Shown in pieces: positions 52,367 through 64,000 of a DNA stretch of 64,000 bases. The DNA comes from Zanthoxylum bungeanum (Eukaryota > Streptophyta > Magnoliopsida > Sapindales > Rutaceae). The DNA lies in contig SKCR01036775.1 of the NCBI GenBank assembly GCA_019454045.1, forward strand, positions 124,001 through 188,000, in the 5' to 3' direction. Both the position numbers and the translations under genes were made by a program. Under the pieces are notes generated by a model. It had not been told where the DNA came from. It did no database searches and worked only from the letters and a program-made list of their open reading frames with translations. Numbering within the stretch: position 1 is the stretch's first letter; each line of letters begins with the position of its first letter.

Positions 52367-53650
52367 ATGGATGCGTCAGGCAGTGAAGGTTCCCGCATGG
52401 ATCAATTAGAGATCAATATCACCAAAATTATCGAGCAATTACAAGCTTTGACCAACGCTGTGGCCAATCTGACAGTACCCCACACAGTGGGAACAGAAAA
52501 TAACGAGGATGGAAAGCGTGAGGAGCCCCCGAATAGGGTGAGCAAAGAAAACCAAGTTTTTGATGATGACATGGCTGAGTATGCCGCGGGAAGGATAGCC
52601 AGGCCTCAGGCAGAGTTACAGAAACTCAAAGAACAAGTATAGTCAGTTACTCGCAAAATGAAGGGAAAACATGAAGATCTATTAGACTATGATGCAATGA
52701 CTTTCGAAGAACAGCTGCCTCCCCGGTTTAAGATGTCTGACATGGCCAAGTTCAACGGAAACGGAGATCCTAAGGTCCATCTCCGACAATATGTTTCAGT
52801 GATGATTTCAGTGGGTTTGTCGAAACGCCAGGTGCAGAAGATGTTTGGGATGTCACTGGAAGGGGCGCCGTAGTATGGTATCATGGCTTGGAGAGAAAGG
52901 TCAGTGATGACTGGAGGGCATTAGCGGAGGCCTTTCTGAACCAATACGTCACGGACACGGAGATAGAATTGTCACTCTGTGACCTAGAAAACACCCAACA
53001 GAAGCTAGAAGAGACCTTCAAAGATTATGTGGATCATTGGAGAAGCCAGCTCTTAAAGATGCAGACACGGCCCTCGAAGAAGGACCAGATTAAGATGATC
53101 ATTAAGGGCACCAAACCCTCTATTTATAACAAGATGAGAAGGATGACCTCCATGATTAGCGACTTTCGACAGTTAAGAGAAACTGTCATGGATATCGAGG
53201 AGGAGGAAGCTGAGAACAAAAGGTCTTACGGCCAGAATATAAAGACCATTGGGAGGCCTTCAGGGACCAAGCTCGCTCCTGCTGAGGTCACCGCCATTAG
53301 AAACAGGTGATTCTCCAATTTTGGTATACCTTTGTCAAAAGGTGTTTGAAAAGCTGAAGAGGCAAGGACTCATAAAACCCTTAGAACCTAAACCACTTCC
53401 AAACCATGTGCCACGCCACCTCAACCTAAACCTATATTGTCACTTCCATCAGTAAAAAAGCCTCAAAACATACAATTGCACCCGCCTTAGGCATGAGATC
53501 CAAGACCTCATTGACACCATAAGATATCCAACCCAGAAAATGAACAACCCAACACACACGGAAACCCTCTACCTAACTACCACTCTGTTCCACCACTCAC
53601 CTACAAGATCAACTCCGGCCTGCCTGAAAGCTTTGTCCTCCAAACTCTCA
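52367..53650 (+). pseudogene. gag: Tat-C gag
   Basis: Starts MDASGSEGSRMDQLEINITK. It runs through a coiled-coil-like part, a TAG near 52640, the capsid-like FNGNGDPKVHLRQYVS (52752-52800), a TAG at 52871, then LAEAFLNQYVTDTEIELSL, TFKDYVDHWRSQLLKMQTRPS and MTSMISDFRQLRETVMDIEEEEAENK. A frameshift near 53300 and stops disturb the zinc-knuckle part (YCHFHQ then stop, near 53440-53490). Confidence 0.9.
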
Positions 53651-53759
53651 ACCACCAAGCTTCTTGCATGGGGATATGGGACAGAAGTAGTGAAGATGAA
53701 ATAGAGCAGGGGAGAGATTTATGGGAAAACTTCTCGAGCAGTGACGAAGAGGAGGTAAA

Positions 53760-54758
53760 GGGGATGACTCACAGTGGACGTTTCTAAAGTGATGTAACGG
53801 AGAAAGGCAAAGAAGTGCTAAAAGAAGGCCTATAGGTGACGGAGAATACAGATAACACCGAGGGGGATACTGTGTTGCGTCAATTGAAGAAGACACGGGC
53901 ACAAGTAAGCATATGGGAGTTATTATGCACCTCTCAAGAGCACAGACGTGCCATGGTAAAAAAGCTCTGAGCAAGATAATGGTACCTGAAGATGCAAACC
54001 CGATAATATTTGTAGGGTCGGTACAGAAAGAGGGTAGGCAGAAGATAACATTCTCTAAAGAATAGCTCCCGATGGAGGGGAGGAATCACAACAAGCCGCT
54101 ATTCATAAAAGCGGAAGTAAGAGGCAAGAAGACATCTTATGTGATGGTGGATGATGGCTCATCTTTCAATGTGTGCCCTTTGAAGATTCTGTCAAGGTTG
54201 GGTATGCGGAGAACATATTTAAGCCCCTCCACCATGACTATCAAATCATATGATGATAGCAAACGGGGAGTCGAAGGTGCTTTCATCACAGTAGTCAAAG
54301 TGGGACCGATAGAAGATGAGGTGGAGTTCACAGTGCTTGATATCCCAGCTACATTTGCTCCGTTATTGGGGAGGCCATGGTTTCATAGACTTGGGGGCGT
54401 GCCATCCACTTTGCACCAAGTTATTAAGTTCCCGTATGGAGAGGAATTCATCACCATCAGGGCTGAAGTAGACAATGTTGTGGCTGCTTTAGACATACAA
54501 CCTTTCACAAGGTTCAAAGTGGCGGCAAACTTCAAAGAATGGGTGGACCCCAAAGTGGCTAGGATCATGGAAAGAATGAAATATGAGCCGGGCACAGGTT
54601 TGAGTGCTAGAGGCCAGGGAATAAGAGCACTGCCAGATTTCAAAGGACAGACCCTAAGAGAGGATTGGGGTATGAATCTGATGGGAATGAGCCGAAGACC
54701 AAGAAAAAAAGGGATGAAGTTGATGGAATACTTTGTGAAAGCCATAAGATATCAATGA
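53760..54758 (+). pseudogene. Tat-C protease region
   Basis: Corresponds to Tat-B 13666-14592. The best open part is 54072-54758, with VMVDDGSSFNVCPLKIL (active site), FAPLLGRPWFHRLG and YEPGTGLSARGQGIRALPDF (G-patch-like tail). The part before 54072 has stops at 53787, 53835 and 53968 and near 54064. Confidence 0.88.
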
Positions 54759-55185
54759 GAGCCTGAACCCATAGAAGTCAATGGGATCATAGTACCGGGA
54801 TTCGAAATCTTCAAGGATGTGATGGGCAAAGAACCACAGGCAGAGGAAGTTGCAAAAAGAGGAAGATAAATGGGAAGAAGAACTACTGCAGTCGGAGAAT
54901 CTGACACTCGAAGAAAGCAAGAAGACGGAAGAAGACAAGACTGCAAATTACAAAGATGTTTATTTTTCCGAGTTATTTGATTGTAATCCTGCATTTATTA
55001 ATAATAAAGACATTGATTTTGCTTACTTTTTTAAGTCTTTTCCTGTTTGTCTACATCATAACATGCATGACTTGAGCATATTTGACATTGACTCAACAAA
55101 GACAGATGCATTTAATCTTTGTACTTGTGAAAACGCCAAGGAAATTTCAATTGCAAGTGAGGTTACCTCTGATGAGCGGAAAGAA
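54759..55185 (+). pseudogene. Tat-C acidic linker
   Basis: Same place and style as Tat-B 14593-15027: WEEELLQSENLTLEESKKTEED, then DFAYFFKSFPVCLHHN. No domain recognised. Confidence 0.68.
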
Positions 55186-56610
55186 TTAGAGAAAATATTA
55201 ATAAAATATGAAAAAGTATTCGTTTGGTCCTATGAAGACTTTCCAAGAGTGGACATGGGTATTTCCCAGCACATGATACCAACTTATCCGAACATGAGAC
55301 CAGTAAAACAGAATCTCCAATGAATTAGGCCAGAATAGGTCGAAAAATGTTAAGGAATAAGTCAAGAAGTATATAGATGTGGGGTTCTTAGAGGTGGTGA
55401 AGTACCCCGAGTGGTTAGCCAACATTGTGCTGGTACCGAAGAATGATGGAAAGGTTAGAATATGTATGGATTATAGGGACCTCAACAAAGCTTGCCCAAA
55501 GGATGATTTTCCCCTACCACATATAGACGTGTTGGTTGATAGTGCGGCTTTATCTGCTATGTAATCGTTCGTGGATGGATTCTTAGGATATAACCAGGTC
55601 TTCATGGCCGAAGAAGACAAGCATAAGACTGCCTTCGTCACTGAGTGAGGTACATATTGTTACAAGGTGATGCCGTTTGGACTTAAGAATGCAGGAGCCA
55701 CTTATCAACGAATGGCCACTACATTATTCAATGACTTGATGCATAAGGAGATTGAGGTATACGTGGATGACATGATGGTTAAATCAGAGACGAGGGCCGG
55801 ACATATAGAAGCACTGGAGAAATTCCTTCAAAAAGTCGATAAGTACAACCTCTGACTCAGCCCCAAGAAGTGTGTGTTTGGGGTAACATCTGGAAAGTTG
55901 TTAGGGCATACGGTAGGAATGGGAGGGATAGAAGTGGACCCTGAAAAGATCAAGGAAATTACCGAGATACCTGCACCGAAGATAGAAAATGACGTTAGAG
56001 CTTTTCTCGGGAAAATCTAGTATATCAGTCGATTCATTGCCAAGCTAACATTAGAATGTGAGCCTATCTTCAATCTATTGAGGAAGGAACAGACTGTGGA
56101 GTGGAATAGGCAATGTCAATAAGCTTTTTACAAAATCAAAGAATACTTGGTTAAACCGCCCATCTTCAAACACCCGGCCGGGCAAACCCTTGGTGTTGTA
56201 TTTGGCCATAGAACCCAAAATGCTAGGGGCGATGATGGTACAGGTAGATGAGACAGGGGTGTAACATGTATTCTACTACCTCAGTAAGAAGATGTTTCCC
56301 TATAAAGCCCGCTATTAAGAGGTGGAAAAGATCTGTCTAGCGGTGATATGGGCTTCCCGAAAGTTGCGTCATTAATTCCAATCCTATAAAATACAAGTGG
56401 TAGCAAATGAGAATCCCCTAAAGTATTTACAATCAGTACCTTCACTGGTGGGGAAGTTGGGCAGATGGTTGGTGCTGCTGATGGAGTTTGATATAGAATA
56501 CCTCACCTCTAAGGTAATCAAAAGGCGAGCCGTAGCGGAATTCTTGGCATTACAACCCATTGAAGGAGATTAGTATAAGTTCGAATTCCCAGACGAGAAG
56601 GTTCAAGCCA
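55186..56610 (+). pseudogene. pol: Tat-C RT and first RNase H
   Basis: RT: EKVFVWSYEDFPRVDMG, VPKNDGKVRICMDYRDLN, KDDFPLPHIDVLVDSAA, FGLKNAGATYQRMATTLFN, YVDDMMVKSE (55760-55790), SPKKCVFGVTSGKLLGH. RNase H from about 56090. In-frame stops near 55320, 55335, 55562, 55647, 55855, 56019 and 56119, and a frameshift near 56190, show strong decay. Confidence 0.92.
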
Positions 56611-57030
56611 TAATGGTCTAGGTTTCGAAAATGTATTTCGACGGGGTGGCGAATTACAAAGGAGCTGGAATAGAAATTATGATAGTAACCCCTAAAGGAG
56701 AAACCCTACTTATGGCAAAAAGGTTGACGTTCGGAGTAACCAACAACATGGCCGAATATGAAGCATGTGTCTTTGGACTCAAAGCACTAATTGCCCTAGG
56801 AGCTAGGGACGTAGAAGTTTATGGAGACTTGATGTTGGTAGTTCGACAGATGTGAGGGGAATGGGAATTGAAGGAAGACCGGTTGAGACCCTATCTACTT
56901 CATCTCAAGAAGTTGGCACAGGCTATCCCCGACTGTAAATTCCAGCAGTTGCCATGAGAAGAGAACCGAATGGCGGATGCACTAGCCACCCTAGCTGCAA
57001 CTTGGGAAAACCTGGAAAACTGGTAATGAG
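56611..57030 (+). pseudogene. Tat-C second RNase H
   Basis: MYFDGVANYKGAGIEIMIV, NNMAEYEACVFGLKALIAL, VEVYGDLMLVVRQM, then a stop, then NRMADALATLAATWEN. The Asp, Glu, Asp, Asp positions expected of the Tat-specific RNase H are all present (56640, 56755, 56825, 56975 areas). Confidence 0.88.
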
Positions 57031-58357
57031 ACCCTTTGTGCTGACAACAGCTAGCAGACCCAGTTATGAGATAGGGAGAATCTTGGAAGTAGAAGTCGAC
57101 GATGGGAAGCCGTGGTACTACGAGATTCTATAGTATCTAGAACGTGGGGAATTCCCAGAAGAAGCTGGCAAGAAATACAGAATATCCATTCAGAAATTGG
57201 CTTCCCAGTATGTGAGTTTGAGGGGAGAGCCGTACAAGAGACAAGCCAACGGCGTCCAGCTGAAATGTTTAAAAAAAGAAGAGGCTCAAAAGGTGATGGA
57301 AGAGGTGCACGCTGGAGTATGTGGACCGCACATGAATGGATTGAATTTGTCTCGCAAGATAGTGAGACAGAGATTTTACTGGTCGACCATGGAAGCTGAC
57401 TGCGCAAAGCTGGTGAAGCATTGTCACGATTGTCAGGCACATGGCAACTTGAACCATCTACTGCCTATGGAAATACACGGACCGTCAGAACCATGGCCTT
57501 TCTCAGAGTGGGGTATTGACACGATTGGAGAAATCATGCCACATGTATCAAATGGACACCGCTTCATAGTAGTGGCGGTAGACTATTTTTTGAAATGGGA
57601 GGAAACCGAGTCATTCCATAATGTTACGGCGAAGCAAATGGCCAAGTTCATAGCCCGTAATACAGTATATCGATACGGAATGCCATATCACATAGTGACG
57701 GACAATGGAGTCCAATTTCAGGGAGAAACAAAGGCGATGTTGCAAAAGTATAGGATATGGCATCACAAATCATCACCTTACAGGCCACAGGCTAATGGGG
57801 CGGTGGAGGCAGCCAACAAAACCAAAAAGAAAATACTAGCTAAGATGACAGAAAGTTATAAGGATTGGGCTGAAAAAACTGCCATATGCCCTGTGGGGGA
57901 ATAGAACTTCAGTGAGAACGGCAACGAGAGCCACACCCTATGCTTTGGTTTATGGGATGGAGGCAGTGTTACCATTGGAAATAGAGATACAATCAATGCG
58001 GGTACTAGCAGAGGCAGGATTGCCTGAGCAGGAATGGGCCTCGCAGAGGTTAGAACAGCTAGTATTACTGGATTAGAAAAGGATAAAGGCCTTGTACCAC
58101 ATGCAGCTATACCAGAAACGATGGCCTGGGCATTCAATAAGAAGGTGCGTCCCACCAAGATCAGGGAATGTGATCTAGTGTTCAAGCTGTCGAAGCCACT
58201 AATAATGGACCCAAGGGGAAAGTTCAGGCCCAATTGGGAAGGGCCCTACCTAGTCAAAAGGATGATGGGGAATGGGGCAGTGAGACTGTTAGATTTGGAA
58301 GGGAACAAGTTCACTGAGCCCATCAACGTGGACAGACTGAAACAATACTTTGCATAA
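57031..58357 (+). pseudogene. pol: Tat-C integrase
   Basis: Zinc-binding domain HAGVCGPHMNGL and CHDCQAHG (57307-57445), core WGIDTIG (57512), VDYFLKWEE, VTDNGVQF (57697), NGAVEAANK (57795), then a frameshift near 57890, and C-terminal FNKKVRPTKIRE, GPYLVKRMMG, NVDRLKQYFA with stop at 58357. The core is open over 235 codons (57197-57904). Confidence 0.93.
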
Positions 58358-58636
58358 AAAAAAGAAAAAAAAAAGGCTCGTTGAATTGAAAATCCGCAAA
58401 GGACAGCCCAAGTAAAATATAGAGCATGAGTGAGTATGAAAAATGGTTAATTGTAAAATCTGTGAGGAACAGTTAGCGACAGAGGTATCCTTGCAACATA
58501 GTTCATTATTTCCTACATATGTACTTAGAAGTAATGCAAACGCCTTTATTGAAACAAATGTTCAAAATGTTCATAGATTGCATAAATTCCAGCTAACCGA
58601 GAAAGATTAGAGTCAAGTAATTATAAATCGCGTCTT

Positions 58637-59921
58637 TTATTTCTTAGATGTTGGGCCAAGCTCAGGAGATCTAGGAGAAGGAGCGTTGGGAGGCCCTAGG
58701 GCAGTGACGGGCCACGTTCGGCGTTGAGACCATTTGGTCTGGAAATGGTCCAAGAGGCGGCGAGACAGTGGCCCACTTTGGAAAGTGTGCTGTCCAGGGA
58801 AAGGGTGATAGAGACACCCATATTATCGAGAAACCCTGGCGGGAAGATAGAACGAGCTGGAGTGCAGGCCGGGAAGGGGTACGCAGTGCCCTAAGAATTC
58901 TACGGTGACATGACTAAGACGCCACTAAGGACACATCCACGTGATGTTTGCAGTAGTGAGGCGTAGCAGCCACTTGTGCCATTCCGCATAAGAAGGGTTT
59001 TTCTTCACTAAGGCCCGAGCAAGGTGGTGACGAGGGCCATAAGAAATAAAGACAGGAGCCGGAGGAGGAACAATATGTCTTAACTTCTCTTGCAACTAGA
59101 TATGGACAAAAAAATTAGCTCACTGAATTGAAAACCTGAAAAGGCGATCCAGGCAAGATGGAGCAATCCGATAAGTTAAAAATCTGAAATGATAGTTTGG
59201 GCGAAAGATAGAACGAACCTACAAAAATAAGGGGACTACCAAGAAACCGGCTTACAAGATGGTGATTTATCTTGTCTAAACCATGAAGCGTCTCGGCCAA
59301 GATAACGGGGGAGGGATCATGACCACATCGGATTCCCTCGATGATGTGCAATAAACGATAGTTGCATCTCGTACTATCACAACCCACTAAAAGGTATTGG
59401 GCCAAGATACAGAATAAGACTACACTTCTCCAGGGATGAGACCCCACCTCCATCTTGGAAGATACACGTAAAATGACTTGTAACTCAATGGACGAAGTAC
59501 AAGGTAGTATATGTTCCGCATCTTCATGACAGCAAAGGAAAGCTTCGGAGGCTACCCGAGGGTATTGACATTGGAAACGCGACATCGCCGGAAGGGTTGA
59601 AGAAGAAAAATGAAAACCGAGAATAGCAGCAAACTCCTCAGTGAGAGGGCATATTTTGAAATCTGGGAATCAGAAGACATGATTTTCAGTATCCCAAAAG
59701 GATGAGGTTGCTTTCAAAAAGGTGTAATCCACATTGACCCGGTGCAGGTAGCGAAGAGCAGAAAGTTGAGCCAGGTCCGGGGATGACCAGTCTACCACCC
59801 CGCGGATCTTGAGCCATAAGACCAAAAAGAAATAAGCAATCACCAAAGAAGAATTGGCAGAAGGAAACTGTAAGCAGGCCAATGGAGTGCCCAAAACCTT
59901 CTTATAGGCAAAGGGCACCAA
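58637..59921 (-). pseudogene. Antisense plant-mobile-domain-like gene of Tat-C
   Basis: On the minus strand, MVPFAYKKVLGTPLACLQF starts at 59921. WSSPDLAQLSALRYLHRVN and SFWDTENHVF follow, then a TGA near 59670, then ICPLTEEFAAILGF in the same frame to 59115. After a frameshift, SYGPRHHLARALVKKNPSYAEW and ITWMCP continue to the stop at 58637. The WD..NHVF...CPLTEEFAAILG pattern is that of plant-mobile-domain-like retroelement proteins. Antisense frames between integrase and 3' LTR are reported for Tat elements; function unknown. Missing in Tat-B. Confidence 0.75.
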
Positions 59922-60124
59922 AGGCCAAAAGGATTCCTAAAGGGGTGAAGAAAACCCTCTAGCGTAAGGAATGCCTAATCAAGGATGACATCAAGCCAAT
60001 AGAACAAAGAAACCCCATCAGAGTAGGGAATGCATCCATGCATACATGCACACATGTCGCATACACACAATATTGTTTTGTGTTCGCAGGCTTTGTAAGA
60101 AAAAAAGAATAGAGAAGAAATGGC

Positions 60125-60475
60125 GAGGACGAGCAACTCCAAGAATAGAGAGGAACAACATCGGGGATGAGGACGAGCAACTCCAAGAATGGAGAGGAAC
60201 AACCTCGGGAATGAGGATGAGCAACTCGAATAATGGAGAGGAACAACCTCGGGAATGAGGACAAGCAACTCCAAGAATGGAGAAGAACTCCGAGGATGGA
60301 GAGAAACAAAGCAACCTCAGGAATGAGGACTAAGAACTCCAGGAATGGAGAGGAACAGAGCAATCTCAGGAATGAGGATGAAGAACTCCGGGAATGGAGA
60401 GGAACTCTGAGAATAGAGAATAACCTCAGGAATGAGGACGAGCAAAGAGCCTCGAGAATGAGGACCGATCAGGTA
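60125..60475 (+). repeat. 44-bp tandem repeat in Tat-C 3' region
   Basis: About seven to eight units with gaggacgagcaactcc, aagaatggagagg and aacctcgggaat words, the last units shortened. Minus-strand frames at 59959-60363 are by-products. Sequence is unrelated to the Tat-A and Tat-B arrays at the same place. Confidence 0.85.
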
Positions 60476-60538
60476 AGTAAAAAATACATGCATGACTTTG
60501 ATAAGGTTGTCACTGTCACACACTGCACAAACCCAATC

Positions 60539-60552
60539 AAAGTGGGGGCGAC
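60539..60552 (+). promoter_or_regulatory. Tat-C polypurine tract
   Basis: AAAGTGGGGGCGAC next to the right LTR, identical to Tat-A and Tat-B. Confidence 0.9.
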
Positions 60553-62511
60553 TATAGACATTGCATTTTTTGCATGAGCCCGAGGATGAGCCTCGTATGG
60601 AGGCACTACCTGAAAAGTTGCGGAAGTTGCAAAAAACAAATGCTGGAAGGGAGGAAACCTCCAAAATTAGCACCTCATCGGATTCGAACTCACTAGCCAG
60701 CCTCGGATTCACTCAATCAGCCTCTGCCTCAAACCTTAACTTCGGACCCACCATGTATCCTATGCAACCGACGCAAACGGCCCATGCAATCCACGCGGCC
60801 CAAAAACCCCATGCATATTCTTTCCAAATACGATAAAATCTCCTTATTTATGAGAGCATCAACACTTTCCAATTTAATGAGATTTTTGGGATCTCATCCT
60901 TACCGATTTAATAAGATTTGAGATCTCTTCATCACCAAATTTATAAGATTTTATTCCCAAAATATTTTGATAATATATTTCCCAAATAAACATGATTTGT
61001 TTCCCTATTTGGAGATCCCTTCAAATCATTATAAAATGGACCAAGTCATCATCAAAGGGGGGGACTAAAAAAAAAAAGAGAAAATGGAGAATCACCGAGA
61101 AAAATGGAGGGGGCAAACCAAAACCAAAAGTAAAAAACAAAAGGAGGAGAGAAAGGAGATTCACCAAAATAGAGAGGGAGGATCACCGAAAAAAAAAAGA
61201 AAAAAAGAGGGAAGAAGAAAACCAAGAAAAAAACAATAAAGTAACCAGCGGCGTGAACCAGAAATGGTAATCAGCGGCATGAAGCGAAAATAGCAAACCA
61301 ACGAACTAGCGGCGTAAAGCAGAAATAGCAAACCAGCGAACCAGTGGCGTGAAGCAGAAATAGTGAACCAGTGAACCAGTAGCCAACAGCGCAGAGAGCA
61401 ATCAGAAACAGCGAACCATCAACCAGAAACAGCGAACCAACAACCAAAAATAGCGAACTAGCAATAAGAAACAGCGAACCAAACCTTGAAACCAAGCTTC
61501 GATCCTTCCGGCGACGGCCTAACGCACTTCCGAGAAAGCAACTTAAAATGTAAGACCTGATGGCACTCTTACCATATTATTTTTATAGTTTCGGACACTG
61601 CATGCCTGGCTGGATGTGAAATACGTCCAGCCGAGTATGCGAAGCCCTACATCAAAAGAATGGCCAAATCTCTTGCCACATTTCTTCTTTGGCATTTCGT
61701 TGTTTATTTTTATCTATTTATTCACTTTTATTGTTATTTTATTATTTCTCCTTCATTTTATTTATGTTTGTTCATGTTGATGATTATCCATATATGCATG
61801 GTTATATTTTTTATGTCCGTTTACATTGCATTGATGATTATGTGTGTTATTATCCCTCGCGGTATATCGGATGGAAACCCAGACGTAAATCCCGTTGCCG
61901 ACTCCGAATGGATGGTAGTGCGGTCTGTATTTGGAATACAATTCCACGTACCACTTGGGAAATACTCATATATGCGTCGACCTCTTTCTTTATACTTTAT
62001 GCATTTTTTTACCTCTTTAGTTATTCATTTTCCTTTATGCGTGTGTGATTAATTATTTACATTGCATTATATTTTTCCTCTTCTTTATATTTTACATCAT
62101 TTATATTAATTTATTTCATTAATCAGTCGCCTTATATTATGCATGAGTGATTTAATTACATCTTTGTGTGGAGCCATATTATTTCTATGAATATTTATGG
62201 GTGTGCAAATTCGTGTTTATTTGAATTACCTTGCATGAACTGCATAAGAGACTTGGCTATACCATTGTGTGAACCCGTACATTATACTGACATAAGTAAG
62301 AGACCATTCTGAACCCAATGGTTTGAGGTCTTCCGTTGCGAGGGGTGAGTGCGGCCTTAAATCTTTCCCAGTTCACACTGGGTGGCGACTCCTTCATTCT
62401 CCGGTTTAGTCCCCCGCGGGCTAATCCGTAATCTCTACGGACTGCGAGCCCAACAGTGTCGTGGTCGTCGAACATCATAGGCATAGCGGTAAACCCCGTT
62501 TCGCTCCTACA
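60553..62511 (+). mobile_element. Tat-C 3' LTR
   Basis: 1959 bp, TATAGACATTGC (TG mutated to TA) to CTCCTACA. TATA box 61030-61037, conserved box 61861-61958, U5 hairpin CCCAGT/ACTGGG at 62367-62382 followed by TGGCGACTCC. Confidence 0.9.
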
Positions 62512-62516
62512 CCGAC
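62512..62516. repeat. Tat-C target-site duplication, right
   Basis: CCGAC, against CTGAC at 49292-49296. Confidence 0.65.
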
Positions 62517-64000
62517 TCCCATGCATTATCGTCAACCAGCCACGCACCTTGTCCGTTGATCAAGCCTTTGATCATGCGCCACACTTGTTCATCAACCAGT
62601 CACACACATCAGCCTTACCCACATTCATTCACACTGCCAAGTCTCGCATTATTCATCAACATGCACCAAACAGCCCCATGAATTGTAATCCATGAGCATT
62701 GCCTGAGATTGGTAGCTTGCATATGACCATTCGGCTTCTTGATCCATGAAAAACACAAGAAAAGTTGACGTCGCTTCATTGATCATGATGCACAACACTT
62801 TGTATTTTGCGACTGTTTAACTTCGACGCATAATGCATTCAGCATGGGCTGATTATTATTGTTAACTCCAATAAGAAAATTTCAGTGGCATGTGATATTG
62901 GTGTGTGTGCTGTGAACGCCACTCACATGCAATTGCTTTCTATAAAATTGGGTTCCCACTTACATGAACAAATTCCTTCGTCTAATTTAATCAGCATTTA
63001 TGTGCCGCTTTGATGATCGAATCAGATTATAATAAATTGCCGTGAGATAAGTGATAAGGATCGGGTCTACCACTCGATCTTCCGCGTTATGACTCACCAC
63101 CAAAACTTCATGAGGGTGGACTTGAGGTAACTCACTTCCATGAAATTTTTCTTGAGGAAAAGATGAGAAACGAGGCAAGGGTTTCAATGTGAAGAGAAAA
63201 GCTTCTTATATATATCTAGGGTTAGGATAATTAAATATACATTTACAAAATTAACCCTAACCCTAATCTCATATATAAATATTGGCCAATGTCAGTTTTG
63301 TCACAACAAAATTATTAATTTCAAAAATTAAATATAATATCAAATATCACTTAATTTTGAAATTAAAATTTAACATGTAACTTATATCATGATATAAATT
63401 ACATATTTGATTTTGAATTAAATCAAATTTAATTTAAAATCAAATCCTATATTAAATGATTATCTAATAATCATTAATATAAAAACTATATATTAAACAC
63501 TTTAATATATAATTTCAAAGTGTGACATTGATTAATAATTATATCAATAAATAATTCTCTATTATTTATTATTTTTCAAGTGAATTCATAATTGGACTAT
63601 CCAATTATTCCATGAATTCCTATAGTGTAATGAGCTAATACGGGGACCAAATAGACCTATAGTTCCGAGCTCCAATAATCTCGAAATATCAATTAAAACT
63701 CTTTAATTAAATATTTCGAATTATTAACTTTAGGTTATTCCACTAAAAACCTAAAGATGTACTCTCGTTACTGCAGATATATTTTATACCGAAAGTCAAC
63801 GGCGTCCACCGATATAACCACTGCATACAGTATGATCATATGTATTTAGAGTCGAGTCATAATGTTTGTTATACCCCTCTAATTATTTTTTTGTCATAAG
63901 TATCATTGATTTTCTAATGAACGATTTATTCATAACTATTATGAATATTAATCTTTTTATTCGTAATAGAAAGTCTTGAGCGCTCTAACCGTTCAAGTAC
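62517..64000. other. AT-rich flank, possibly part of a reverse LTR
   Basis: No coding sequence recognised. 62517-62700 is C-rich with tcatcaaccag words. 63190-63300 has a minus-strand TATATATAAG (63205-63214) and two telomere-like ccctaa words. 63290-63600 is AT-rich with many short inverted repeats. A reverse-oriented copia-type LTR running out of the window is possible. Confidence 0.35.

Larger units (their letters stand above)
58358..60538 (+). mobile_element. Tat-C 3' region
   Basis: 2.2 kb from integrase stop to polypurine tract, three times longer than in Tat-B. It holds the antisense frame (58637-59921), the 44-bp repeats and the conserved pre-tract block (cactgcacaaacccaatc). 58358-58636 has no recognised content. 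Confidence 0.8.
49297..62511 (+). mobile_element. Tat-C: Tat-lineage element with antisense gene
   Basis: A 13.2-kb element: LTR 49297-51190, primer site 51194-51211, leader, gag, protease, RT, RNase H, second RNase H, integrase, antisense frame, 44-bp repeats, polypurine tract 60539-60552, LTR 60553-62511. Its pol is close to Tat-B in protein sequence but holds many more in-frame stops, so it is older or decayed faster. Many stops are TAG or TGA where Tat-B has Gln, Trp or Arg codons, as expected from decay of methylated cytosines. Confidence 0.93.

Noticed and set aside
59959..60363. Leu/Ser-rich minus frames beyond the antisense gene
   Set aside because: By-products of the 44-bp repeat; they show no continuity with the antisense gene at 58637-59921.
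63246..63266. Telomere-like ccctaaccctaa
   Set aside because: Only two units; common in plant promoters and flanks, so not a telomere or interstitial array.

Overview
The window is plant nuclear DNA made almost entirely of nested, decayed LTR retrotransposons; no ordinary single-copy host gene, rRNA, tRNA gene or CRISPR array was seen. The signs of a flowering plant are Tat-type Ty3/gypsy elements with a second RNase H, Athila-like Ty3/gypsy elements with a tRNA-Asp primer site, a Ty1/copia family with a tRNA-iMet primer site, AT-rich LTRs, and every coding region broken by stops or frameshifts. The species cannot be told; a dicot with a large genome is a guess. Element names used below are mine.

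Layout. (1) 1-4796: the 3' end of a Tat element (Tat-A: 30-bp tandem repeats, polypurine tract, 2.9-kb LTR), preceded by an Athila-like 3' untranslated piece. (2) 4797-5392: ACCGGT-rich 72-bp repeats and unassigned DNA. (3) 5393-33777: a copia element (Cop-1) split by two complete insertions with target-site duplications: Tat-B (8044-22040, duplication gcatg) and a reverse-oriented gag-only Athila-like element, Ath-G (22592-29028, duplication aatag). (4) 33778-42189: the 3' part of an Athila-like element (Ath-L1) carrying a LOG-family (cytokinin-activating enzyme) reading frame, cut in two by a reverse copia element, Cop-2 (33978-40085). (5) 42190-48760: a second, related element (Ath-L2): LTR, primer site, gag, protease, a deletion of RT to integrase core, an unknown Cys-containing reading frame, then a LOG-like reading frame. 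(6) 49297-62511: a third Tat element (Tat-C) with an antisense reading frame between integrase and 3' LTR. (7) 62512-64000: AT-rich flank, perhaps part of another LTR.

How the parts work. The Tat order is LTR, primer site, leader, gag, protease, RT, RNase H, second RNase H, integrase, 3' repeats, polypurine tract, LTR. Ath-G and Ath-L2 lack RT and integrase core and could only have moved with enzymes supplied by an autonomous relative.

Most notable. First, a LOG-like gene without introns is carried in two diverged copies by one Athila-like family, next to an unknown 182-codon reading frame. Second, the noncoding parts of three element families hold arrays of short hairpins whose two arms change together: triloop hairpins in the copia LTR and leader, long hairpins in the Tat leader, and nested hairpins in the Tat-B LTR. 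These covarying hairpins suggest selected nucleic-acid structure and I do not recall them being described.
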